Below are positions 35,246-41,199 of a stretch of 64,000 bases of DNA, in pieces (position 1 is the first letter of the stretch; every line of letters starts with the position of its first letter). The notes under the pieces are model-generated. The model saw only the letters and a program-made list of their open reading frames with translations, was not told where the DNA came from and made no database searches. The position numbers were made by a program, and so were the translations under genes. The stretch is from JACQQW01 sp964520655. Lineage in GTDB: Bacteria > Omnitrophota > Gorgyraeia > Zapsychrales > Fredricksoniimonadaceae. The stretch is from positions 22,127 to 86,126 of the forward strand of contig CAZFNI010000009.1 of the NCBI GenBank assembly GCA_964520655.1, read 5' to 3'.

Positions 35246-35722
35246 CTAACGTTTTCTATTCTTTAAGATCATCCCGGCCAAGCCCATCCCCATCAAAGAC
35301 AAAGACATCGGTTCAGGTACAGGGACAGCCGATTCCGTGTCACTGGTTGGGCTTTCGGTTAAAGGTAGTGATCGTGAACCTTCGTCAATGGGACCGTCAC
35401 CTGGGATATCTTCAAAAGGGCCATCTTCCCCTGGACCGTCATCTTCGACATGATCCTTGCGGGCTTCTCTCATGAATGGATCATCATGATGTGGCTCATC
35501 GTCAACTAAACTCGCAGGTTTGAAATCTTCCTCACCGCCATAGCCGGATCCGTCTGGACCGAAGGAATCCCCTTCTTCTGTGGAATCAGGGACCCAATGC
35601 CCAGCCACAAAATGACCTCCGCGGGCATGCTTCTTCTTGAACATCCCCATGGCCCAGGACGGCTGTGAAGTGACAACCATCGCCAAAACCATTAAAAAAA
35701 CACTTACTGTGATCTTACGCAT
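35246..35722 (-). CDS. PEP-CTERM sorting-domain protein, acidic
   Basis: 158 residues. The ATG at 35722 has a consensus AAGGAG 8 nt upstream, so I prefer it to the frame start at 35743. A signal peptide (1-24) is followed by a short basic His-rich stretch, then a low-complexity region rich in Asp, Glu, Gly and Pro (about 45-115). The C-terminus has the PEP-CTERM signal: PVPEP (134-138), a hydrophobic helix of about 14 residues and a KNRKR tail. Exosortase normally cleaves such proteins and the product is placed in the extracellular matrix. No exosortase gene is in the window. Confidence 0.9.
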   Translation of the reverse strand: MRKITVSVFLMVLAMVVTSQPSWAMGMFKKKHARGGHFVAGHWVPDSTEEGDSFGPDGSGYGGEEDFKPASLVDDEPHHDDPFMREARKDHVEDDGPGEDGPFEDIPGDGPIDEGSRSLPLTESPTSDTESAVPVPEPMSLSLMGMGLAGMILKNRKR

Positions 35723-35892
35723 TTTGCTCTCCTTGGTGAACATTGTGGAATGTATGCCACATAAAGAAAGCGTTTGCCAGTCGACGGGGCAAAATAGTTT
35801 ATAGACGCGCGGAAGGTGCTGGGAAATAGAGGTTTATGACGGGTTTATTCGCTCAAAATAAGAGGCGCGCCGTGTAAATGTCCCCAAACGCC

Positions 35893-35905
35893 CCCCAACG
35901 GGATT
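35893..35905. repeat. Second, partial tRNA-Glu 3' end copy
   Basis: The 13 bp CCCCAACGGGATT are identical to 39861-39873 in the T-arm of tRNA-Glu. It lies 117 bp outside the main repeat at 36010-36024. It may be the scar of an earlier integration at the same tRNA. At 13 bp chance cannot be excluded, but the same tRNA segment recurring twice within 130 bp makes that less likely. Confidence 0.5.
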
Positions 35906-35970
35906 CCCGCGGCATGTCAAAAGGCATAAGCAGGGATCAAATTCAAACTAAATAAGATATTAAGGAAACC

Positions 35971-36011
35971 ACCAATAAAAAAGACCGCGCAAGGCGGTCA
36001 TTTTTATTGGT
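35971..36011. terminator. Bidirectional intrinsic terminator
   Basis: An 18-nt arm (35971-35988) and an 18-nt arm (35994-36011) around a five-nt loop are complementary except at one position. The core is GACCGC/GCGGTC, flanked by A-rich and T-rich runs, so that either strand yields a GC stem followed by T-rich sequence. It would stop transcription leaving the TIR gene at the island end. Its last 2 bases coincide with the island's boundary repeat. Confidence 0.88.
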
Positions 36012-36024
36012 AGCCCCAACGGGA
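36010..36024. repeat. Island end: 15-bp direct repeat of tRNA-Glu 3' end (attachment-site-like)
   Basis: GTAGCCCCAACGGGA is identical to 39857-39871, which is the 3' end of tRNA-Glu(CTC) plus one base. The two copies are in the same orientation and enclose 3.8 kb of AT-rich DNA holding the TIR/SLATT genes. This is the arrangement left by tRNA-targeting integration. The tRNA 3' end faces the island, as expected. No integrase gene remains between the copies. Confidence 0.85.
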
Positions 36025-36087
36025 GGAAACACCATTGTCGTCGCTGACAAGTGGTTTCACCACCAAAACCACCACCAATTTCTTGGA

Positions 36088-36624
36088 TTAACCTTTACTC
36101 TTTACCCAATCACCTAACTTAGGTATCGCCTTAGGCATTAAGGGGTCGTTTACCCATATATAGTGATCAGTTTTATCAATTAGAGGATATAAGCTTAAGT
36201 ACTCTGTACCAATAAAAGAACTGTCGCTTGTATCTAATATTGGTAATATGGCGACAAGATTTCTATAGGCATCAAAATAACCTAATTCCCAAGGCATCCA
36301 TTTTGACGAGGGACTGTTCTCAGAGGAGCAATAAATCAAGCTTCTTGATTGTCGCATCCGTTTTCTGAGAATTTCAGCCGTTTGTTTATTGACCTTATTT
36401 CTGTCTAAATTAGTTGGTTCTGATAACCAGTCAACATAACATTTTAAACCAAAGGTGGTTTCGATATAGCTTTTTAGTTTACGAATATATTTTTTGTCTG
36501 CATAGCTATGTGACAAAAAAATATCGAATGTGTCCCTGTCACTAATGATGGGGCGGGATGCATTTTCAAACAAACGTGTCTCGTTGGTAGATTCTTCCAA
36601 CATCGCTTTAGTAAAGAATTTCAT
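36088..36624 (-). CDS. TIR-domain protein, putative NAD-consuming defence enzyme
   Basis: 178 residues. After a 30-residue lead, a TIR domain starts with FDIFLSHSYADKKYIRKL (34-50) and CYVDWL. The key Glu is Glu113 in SKWMPWELGYFDAY, the position of the NADase catalytic Glu in bacterial and plant TIRs. There is no signal peptide or membrane helix. RBS AGGAG is 7 nt before the ATG. It is the last gene of a three-gene operon, 7 nt after the SLATT gene. NAD cleavage or signal synthesis is inferred from the family. AT-rich codon use contrasts with neighbours. Confidence 0.88.
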   Translation of the reverse strand: MKFFTKAMLEESTNETRLFENASRPIISDRDTFDIFLSHSYADKKYIRKLKSYIETTFGLKCYVDWLSEPTNLDRNKVNKQTAEILRKRMRQSRSLIYCSSENSPSSKWMPWELGYFDAYRNLVAILPILDTSDSSFIGTEYLSLYPLIDKTDHYIWVNDPLMPKAIPKLGDWVKSKG

Positions 36625-36631
36625 ATAGCTC

Positions 36632-37516
36632 CTAATTTATACGTTTTGCACACCACATAGTGTGTTCCCTAGATATTGCATTCTCAGCATTAATAATATA
36701 ATCAGAGAAATCTTTTTCATCTTTAACATGTTCACCTAGGCTTTCTATGCAAGTCAATTCGTGCTCAGCCATTGAGTATGCTTGGCTAAGTTCGCTGTGT
36801 TTTTTTATCTGAATCCATGCACAAAATATCGCGACTAAAGTTGTTATGGATCCTATAGGATTAAACCAAACTTCGGGAAAGAAAATTAGCAATACAGCAA
36901 CAATAATACCAACAATTTCTCCTCCTAAGATTATGAAAAACCATAAATTCTCCTGGTCTTCATTAAGTTTAGATTTACGTTTATACCAGTGTTTTTGATC
37001 TATGATCCGTTGAGGAACATAGAGTTTTTTTCTTTCTTCAAGTGAAAGAGCTCTAATCTGCTTCATTCTTACTGATATTTGTTTCTCGCCATTGGAACAA
37101 GAAGCCATTACAGCATGCACTTCGGGATGGGATCTAAATATTTCATCTAATTCTTCAATAAATTTTTTGTCAACGTCTACTGCGGACAAATTTAATTGAT
37201 ATGGGTGGGCTCCCATAATATAGCGCCATGTAGCTGTCTTAACTGATTCTGCAATGGCTCGTGTGTTAAACCAGTTATCATCCCACTTTCTAATTTTTAT
37301 ACATAGGCGGGATAAAAAGGCAAAAAAGAGCATCACTGCCGTAATTATGGCTAAAGTAGTGCAGGTTGCTACGTTGGTTAAAATGAAACCTCCGGAAACC
37401 GCTGCACAAAACACAAAAAAGAATTCTGCTTTAGATGCCTTAAGATAACACTCTTGTTGCTGGATTGACACCGCATCACTTTTTTGAAATAAGGCAGGGT
37501 AGTCCGAAGGCTTCAT
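36632..37516 (-). CDS. SLATT/DUF4231-type membrane effector
   Basis: 294 residues with two pairs of membrane helices (about 31-48 and 51-73; 191-213 and 218-236). After the first pair comes the family motif RAIAESVKTATWRY (86-99), and the C-terminus has AENAISREHTMW (277-288). This is the layout of SLATT proteins, which accompany nucleotide-signal systems and are thought to form pores that kill or arrest infected cells. It sits between two TIR genes, suggesting it responds to a TIR product. RBS AAGGAG precedes the ATG. Family assignment is by motif, not search. Confidence 0.82.
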   Translation of the reverse strand: MKPSDYPALFQKSDAVSIQQQECYLKASKAEFFFVFCAAVSGGFILTNVATCTTLAIITAVMLFFAFLSRLCIKIRKWDDNWFNTRAIAESVKTATWRYIMGAHPYQLNLSAVDVDKKFIEELDEIFRSHPEVHAVMASCSNGEKQISVRMKQIRALSLEERKKLYVPQRIIDQKHWYKRKSKLNEDQENLWFFIILGGEIVGIIVAVLLIFFPEVWFNPIGSITTLVAIFCAWIQIKKHSELSQAYSMAEHELTCIESLGEHVKDEKDFSDYIINAENAISREHTMWCAKRIN

Positions 37517-37526
37517 TTTATTCTCC

Positions 37527-38000
37527 TTAAACAGTTGCTAATTCACGATAAAAAGCTTCGTTATAAACGTAATTACCCGAAGCATTCATTTTGTAATTCT
37601 GTATTGCATGTGCGAGTATGCGTGGTGAGAATGGAACAAACACTGCTCCAATATTTTTTATGATAGGGGGACAAGTTTCTTCTATCATTTGTTTAGAGCC
37701 GTCTAGGTTAACTCCAATAATTACACATTTTTTTTCAATTGCGACTTCCGCCTCCCAACGTACATACTTATGTTTGCTTTTAGTATCTTTGCCAATCAAC
37801 ATAACATATTTACTTGCCATATTGATTCTTTCGCGGCACCTACTCTTGATGTATGCCTCATCTTCAGAACGGATTTCATTTTCCAACTGGCAATCAGCAA
37901 AATCAAAATCAATCTTCTCATTCGCTTTCCAAGCCTGCATTAAACGGTAAAAATGAATATCCGTACTGCTGAAACCTACAAAGGTTCTTGGTAGTCCCAT
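37527..38000 (-). CDS. ThsB-like TIR protein (DUF1863/MTH538 TIR-like family)
   Basis: 157 residues forming one compact domain. The start RTFVGFSSTDIHFYRLMQAW resembles the first strand and helix of the TIR-like family that includes Thoeris ThsB. IKSRCRERINMASKYVMLIG follows, and then KYVRWEAEVAI with Glu83 in the probable catalytic position. ThsB proteins sense phage and make a cyclic ADP-ribose isomer that activates an effector. Here no ThsA (SIR2-SLOG or Macro) is present; the next gene, 10 nt on, is a SLATT membrane protein. RBS AAGGAG is 7 nt before the ATG. Confidence 0.85.
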   Translation of the reverse strand: MGLPRTFVGFSSTDIHFYRLMQAWKANEKIDFDFADCQLENEIRSEDEAYIKSRCRERINMASKYVMLIGKDTKSKHKYVRWEAEVAIEKKCVIIGVNLDGSKQMIEETCPPIIKNIGAVFVPFSPRILAHAIQNYKMNASGNYVYNEAFYRELATV

Positions 38001-38074
38001 TTCGCTCTCCTTAAAATTGAAAATTAAATTAAAATTAGTTTTTGATTTGTCTTAGTACTCAAGCCATAAAAACA

Positions 38075-38162
38075 GCCCTACCTTTCTGTTTGCTTCGAAC
38101 TTGCAAGGTAGGGCCTTATGATCTATACTTAGGCTTAAGCAAAAAGCGACTAAGGCCCTACC
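38075..38162 (-). promoter_or_regulatory. Three-arm leader, possible transcription attenuator
   Basis: In minus-strand order, arm 1 (38162-38151) is GGTAGGGCCTTA, arm 2 (38118-38105) is TAAGGCCCTACCTT, arm 3 (38084-38075) is AAGGTAGGGC. Arm 2 can pair perfectly with arm 1 (12 bp) or with arm 3 (10 bp), but not with both. Arm 3 is followed after 2 nt by five T, so the 2-3 stem looks like a terminator and the 1-2 stem like an antiterminator. It lies in the 220-nt gap between the DeoR-type gene and the TIR-SLATT-TIR operon. Function is inferred. Confidence 0.6.
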
Positions 38163-38181
38163 CGGTCTGATTGTCGTTAGC

Positions 38182-38210
38182 GGTGTAACGTGGGGCCAAC
38201 CACTTACACC
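38182..38210 (-). other. Hairpin upstream of the three-arm leader
   Basis: GGTGTAA and TTACACC pair with a further GTGG/CCAC inside, giving about 11 bp with one offset. It lies 11 nt after the stop of the DeoR-type gene, before the three-arm element, and could be an extra stem of one structured leader RNA. No T-run follows it, so it is not a terminator. Confidence 0.45.
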
Positions 38211-38220
38211 GCGTTTCTTT

Positions 38221-39147
38221 TTAAGACATCTGGTCCTTCCCTTCAGCATAAGGTGCGAAAATTATTGAACGCTCAAGGTCAGCCTCAGCAATAGCCGTTT
38301 GGGTTGACCTGAATGCCGTAAAAATGTTTTCCTTTGTCTCCGACGAACAGTTGTTCAAAATTATCCGGACGCTCTTCGATTCTTTGGCAAGCACTAACTT
38401 TAACCCCATACCGCCACCATCGGCTTCCCAGGCAAATTTCCCCAACAATTCTCCGCCAGAATTCTTAAACTTTGACTCATCGACCAATATAAAGATGTTA
38501 TCGGCATTCTCAATCATAGCTGATTTAACAGCGCACTCCGACGAATTATAGGCCAATAACCCATTAGAAAGACTCAATGTGCTCGCCGCCAGAAATGCCA
38601 TCTTAGCCCTAAAGGAACGAAAGAATTCCGCCGCCTTGCCCACCAAACACCGTTCTTCATATAAATACCGTCCACCGGTTAGGTGCAATCGTATGTTGGG
38701 AGGGCACGTGTAGTCTGACGCCGCTACATTATTAGTGATCACATTCAAATTTATATCGTTGACCATAGGATGCAACGAAATCTCGCGGAACAGAATCTGC
38801 GTCGTTGACCCGGCATCAAGAAAGATGACGGTGGGTTCACCCTGATTTTCTTCAATAAAATATTTCTCGATTACAAAGTTGGCGATGGCCTTCTTCTTAT
38901 CGGCATTGTCTTGAAACCTACGATTAACCGCACAGTCTTTTACGCCGACAATTTTTGACCGAACACCACCCCGCACTTTCAAAACCAATCCTTCTTGGTG
39001 AAGGCGATCAATGTCCTGCCATACCAATTTGATCGAGGGGTACTTGAACTTTTCCATCAATTCTTCGGAGGTTGCCATGGCCCGAGTGGTCAACTCCTGA
39101 AGAATCTGGATCTTCCTTGTATTTAGGACTTCTTTGGAAACACGCAT
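38221..39147 (-). CDS. DeoR-family transcriptional regulator
   Basis: 308 residues. An N-terminal winged helix (about 10-65: RKIQILQELTTRAMATSEELMEKF) is followed by the DeoR sensor domain with the sugar-phosphate-site motifs VIFLDAGSTT and NVITNN, LTGG, and FILVDESKF. DeoR-type proteins are usually repressors released by phosphorylated sugars or nucleosides. As first gene of the island, reading toward the TIR/SLATT operon, it may control that operon and itself. RBS GAGGTAAGG lies before the ATG. A ligand related to ribose phosphate or NAD breakdown is only a thought. Confidence 0.88.
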   Translation of the reverse strand: MRVSKEVLNTRKIQILQELTTRAMATSEELMEKFKYPSIKLVWQDIDRLHQEGLVLKVRGGVRSKIVGVKDCAVNRRFQDNADKKKAIANFVIEKYFIEENQGEPTVIFLDAGSTTQILFREISLHPMVNDINLNVITNNVAASDYTCPPNIRLHLTGGRYLYEERCLVGKAAEFFRSFRAKMAFLAASTLSLSNGLLAYNSSECAVKSAMIENADNIFILVDESKFKNSGGELLGKFAWEADGGGMGLKLVLAKESKSVRIILNNCSSETKENIFTAFRSTQTAIAEADLERSIIFAPYAEGKDQMS

Positions 39148-39447
39148 GCCTTACCTCTTAGCAAAAGATTGATCGGAGTGCTAATATAGCAAGGAATTCT
39201 TTATTGTCAAGATTATTTTTGCGGTTATATGTAAAACTTACATAGAATATTCCATAAATACACATATAATATCATATTTTATAGAATTATTGAGGGTACT
39301 AATAAATCTTGCTGTTGCTCAAAACCTGTCTGGCGCCTTCACTTGTAGCATGAACATCGGGGCTATGATTCGGGGTCTTTGTAGCCTGTAATGGCCACTA
39401 TATCCGCTTCTACGCCACTTTCACGAAGCACATCTCCCCCAAATACT
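39148..39447. other. AT-rich gap with promoter and a decayed coding remnant
   Basis: Between the DeoR-type gene and the GIY-YIG gene. It holds the island promoter (39183-39210), about 80 bp of very AT-rich sequence, and minus-strand fragments that read like protein but contain a frameshift (39299-39480). No intact gene is visible. Confidence 0.55.
39183..39210 (-). promoter_or_regulatory. Sigma70-type promoter of the defence island operon
   Basis: On the minus strand a perfect -35 TTGACA (39210-39205), 16 nt, then -10 TATATT (39188-39183). The predicted start gives a leader of about 29 nt before the DeoR-type ATG at 39147. This is one of the best promoter matches in the window. No other promoter of similar quality was seen before the TIR genes. 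Confidence 0.75.
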
Positions 39448-39480
39448 CTAGATATTTGAATTAACTTTTGGTAATAATCT
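39299..39480 (-). pseudogene. Decayed C-terminal coding remnant
   Basis: One minus-strand frame reads LIQISRVFGGDVLRESG and on to ITGYKDPES before a stop at 39363. Shifting by one base, the reading continues TPNHSPDVHATSEGARQ and ends at 39299. The two pieces look like one protein tail split by a frameshift. I do not recognise the family. It overlaps the end of the GIY-YIG gene in another frame. It may be a remnant of a gene lost from the island. Confidence 0.4.
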
Positions 39481-39711
39481 TTTCTTTAAAAACGCAAATC
39501 CTGATCCCGCCTTAAGATATCGTTCAAAACTTTCAGCCAATACATAGCTTGCAAACGTTATATATGTCTCTACTTTCCACGGAGCGTAACGCTGACAATA
39601 CCCTGTTTTTGTACGGTTATGCTCGCCTAAGCGGCGTTGTAGATCTTGGGTCATTCCAATGTATAAACGATTAGGGTCGGTTTCACTGATAAGAATATAG
39701 ACGATGTGCAT
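39448..39711 (-). CDS. GIY-YIG endonuclease-domain protein
   Basis: About 87 residues from the ATG at 39711 (an upstream ATG at 39744 is possible). The single GIY-YIG domain begins with IVYILISETDPNRLYIGMTQDLQRRLGEHN. YIL and YIG stand for the two signature triplets, and the Arg of QRRL and the Glu in AESFERYLKAG are the expected catalytic residues. Small GIY-YIG proteins of this type (UPF0213/YhbQ-like) are common and of unclear role; some are linked to mobile DNA. It lies inside the tRNA-Glu island, next to a long hairpin. No clear ribosome site. Confidence 0.8.
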   Translation of the reverse strand: MHIVYILISETDPNRLYIGMTQDLQRRLGEHNRTKTGYCQRYAPWKVETYITFASYVLAESFERYLKAGSGFAFLKKRLLPKVNSNI

Positions 39712-39791
39712 GTGAGTAAACAGGGGAGATTGAATACTTTCCATCGGGGGAAATGGAGCAATGCTTGTATTCTACTTCGCTGAATACTTAC

Positions 39792-39832
39792 GTGTTCAGC
39801 TTCGTAGGAATGTACTCCTGCGAAGCTGACAC
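39792..39832. repeat. Long inverted repeat (hairpin) between GIY-YIG gene and tRNA-Glu
   Basis: TCAGCTTCGTAGGA (39796-39809) faces TCCTGCGAAGCTGA (39816-39829) with a six-nt loop and one T-G mismatch, and a further GTG/CAC extends it beyond a one-base bulge. No T-run follows, so it is not a standard terminator. It lies 26 bp from the tRNA end that serves as island boundary and may be part of the attachment region or a repeated genomic element. Confidence 0.75.
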
Positions 39833-39856
39833 ACGAAAGTGCGTCAGCGTAGCAGA

Positions 39857-39871
39857 GTAGCCCCAACGGGA
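39857..39871. repeat. Island end: 15-bp direct repeat within tRNA-Glu 3' end
   Basis: This is the partner of the copy at 36010-36024 and consists of the tRNA-Glu discriminator, acceptor and part of the T stem. The tRNA remains complete, as usual when an element brings its own copy of the tRNA end. Confidence 0.85.
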
Positions 39872-39932
39872 TTTGAACCCGTGTCTAAAGACTGAGAATC
39901 TTTCGTCCTGGACCAGGCTAGACGATGGGGCC
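39858..39932 (-). tRNA. tRNA-Glu (anticodon CTC)
   Basis: A 75-nt cloverleaf on the minus strand: acceptor GGCCCCA with TGGGGCT (G1-U72 wobble), D arm GTC...GAC, anticodon arm AAAGA-TTCTCAG-TCTTT with anticodon CTC (reads GAG), T arm ACGGG-TTCAAAT-CCCGT, discriminator A. CCA is not encoded. Its 3' end is the integration target of the island at 36010-39872. Confidence 0.97.
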
Positions 39933-40013
39933 GTGATGTTCAAATATAACACACCGCGGTTTATCGTCAATAATTTATTGCGGATACCCTTTGCTCTGAT
40001 AAAATAAACCGTT

Positions 40014-41198
40014 ATGTCCACCCAGATCGCGATCGGTTTCAGCCAGGCATCAATCGTCAGTGACGCCCTCACGCAGGCCTGCCTGTCCGTCAAGAACCAG
40101 CTAAAGAACAGGAACGCGGATTTTGTCATGGTCCTGGCCTGCTCGTCGCATATCCACCCAGACATCCTGGGAACAGTTTTCAATATCCTTAAACCCATGC
40201 GGCTGATCGGCTGCTCCACCGCCGGGATCATGCTGACGGAAGGGGTCTTTAACCGCGGGATTGCCATCATCGGCATCACCACCCAAGAGATATCATTTGG
40301 CATCTCCTCGACCAATCCCTGCGCGCCGACGGAGATGCGTCAGGCTGGCGTGGATTGGGCGCACCGCCTTATCACCGATTCCCAGGTCACCCACCATGAC
40401 GGGTGCATCCTTTTTGCCGATCACGCCAACATGATCAACCCATTCTTCATCCTTGGCGCGCAGGAAGTATTGGGGACAAGCTCCACGCTCTGCGGCACGC
40501 TGGCTAGCGACAATTACCAATTCCAGCATTCATCTTTGTTCTTCCAAAAACAGGTCCTGACCCAGGGGATCATCGGACTTATCGTCAGCGCGAATAAATT
40601 CGCTGTCGGCAACGCCAATGGATTTAAACCGCTGGGCAAACCACGCACCATCACCCGCGCGGAGAAGAACACGATCGTCACGATCGACAATCAGCCGGCG
40701 GTCCATATCTATAAAGAATTCCTGGGTAAAGACGCTGAAGCACTTAACCGCAACACCTACAGCATGCCCGCGATCCTCTATCCTTTAGGAATCTTCATTG
40801 AAGGACAGCACAGATATTTGATCAAGAATGCCGTTGACATCACTTTGGAGGGGAGTATTGTAGTGACGGGTGAAGTGCCTCAGGGCGCTGAAGTCCATTT
40901 GATGATCGGCAATAAGGATTCCTGCCGGAATTCCGCGATGGAAGCCGCCGCGATCGTCAAGGATGCGCTGGGCGGGCGCCAGGCCAAGCTTATTTTTGTC
41001 ATTGAATCCGCCGGCCGGCAAAAGATCCTCAAACACAATGCCGGTATGGAGATCCTGGCCATCAAAGAAGCCCTGGGCTACACGACACCTATTATCGGCA
41101 TGTACAGCTTCGGCGAGATAACCCCGTTATCTCAAGGGGCCAATATCAACAATATCCATTTGCAGAACGGAAGCATCACGATCATCGCGATCGACTGA
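40014..41198 (+). CDS. FIST-domain sensory protein
   Basis: 394 residues with FIST_N (about 25-215; LIGCSTAGIMLTEGVFNRGIAI) and FIST_C (about 225-370; ending IGMYSFGEITP). FIST proteins bind small ligands, probably amino acids, and are found next to kinases and c-di-GMP enzymes. There is no membrane helix, so it is cytoplasmic. The stop is 1 nt from the start of the histidine kinase gene, which argues that it feeds a signal to that kinase. It diverges from tRNA-Glu. Confidence 0.92.
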   Translation: MSTQIAIGFSQASIVSDALTQACLSVKNQLKNRNADFVMVLACSSHIHPDILGTVFNILKPMRLIGCSTAGIMLTEGVFNRGIAIIGITTQEISFGISSTNPCAPTEMRQAGVDWAHRLITDSQVTHHDGCILFADHANMINPFFILGAQEVLGTSSTLCGTLASDNYQFQHSSLFFQKQVLTQGIIGLIVSANKFAVGNANGFKPLGKPRTITRAEKNTIVTIDNQPAVHIYKEFLGKDAEALNRNTYSMPAILYPLGIFIEGQHRYLIKNAVDITLEGSIVVTGEVPQGAEVHLMIGNKDSCRNSAMEAAAIVKDALGGRQAKLIFVIESAGRQKILKHNAGMEILAIKEALGYTTPIIGMYSFGEITPLSQGANINNIHLQNGSITIIAID

Positions 41199-41199
41199 T

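Larger units (their letters stand above)
35723..36087. other. Gene-free interval with terminator and tRNA-end repeats
   Basis: The stretch has no open frame with coding character. It holds the upstream region of the PEP-CTERM gene (35723-35870), a 13-bp partial copy of the tRNA-Glu T-arm (35893-35905), a bidirectional terminator (35971-36011), and a 15-bp copy of the tRNA-Glu 3' end (36010-36024) that marks one end of the island. A run rich in ACC triplets (36060-36080) precedes the TIR gene stop. Confidence 0.6.

Noticed and set aside
36088..38000. Classical Thoeris type I or CBASS
   Set aside because: No ThsA with SIR2 or SLOG, and no cyclic nucleotide synthase or HORMA/TRIP13 partner is present in the island.
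38075..38162. Inverted repeats as ends of an insertion sequence
   Set aside because: Only 88 bp apart, with no transposase and no target duplication; three arms and not two.
38052..38249. 65-codon minus-strand open frame between the DeoR and ThsB-like genes
   Set aside because: No ribosome site, composition unlike protein, and it runs across the complementary arms of the leader, so it is better explained by the structured RNA.
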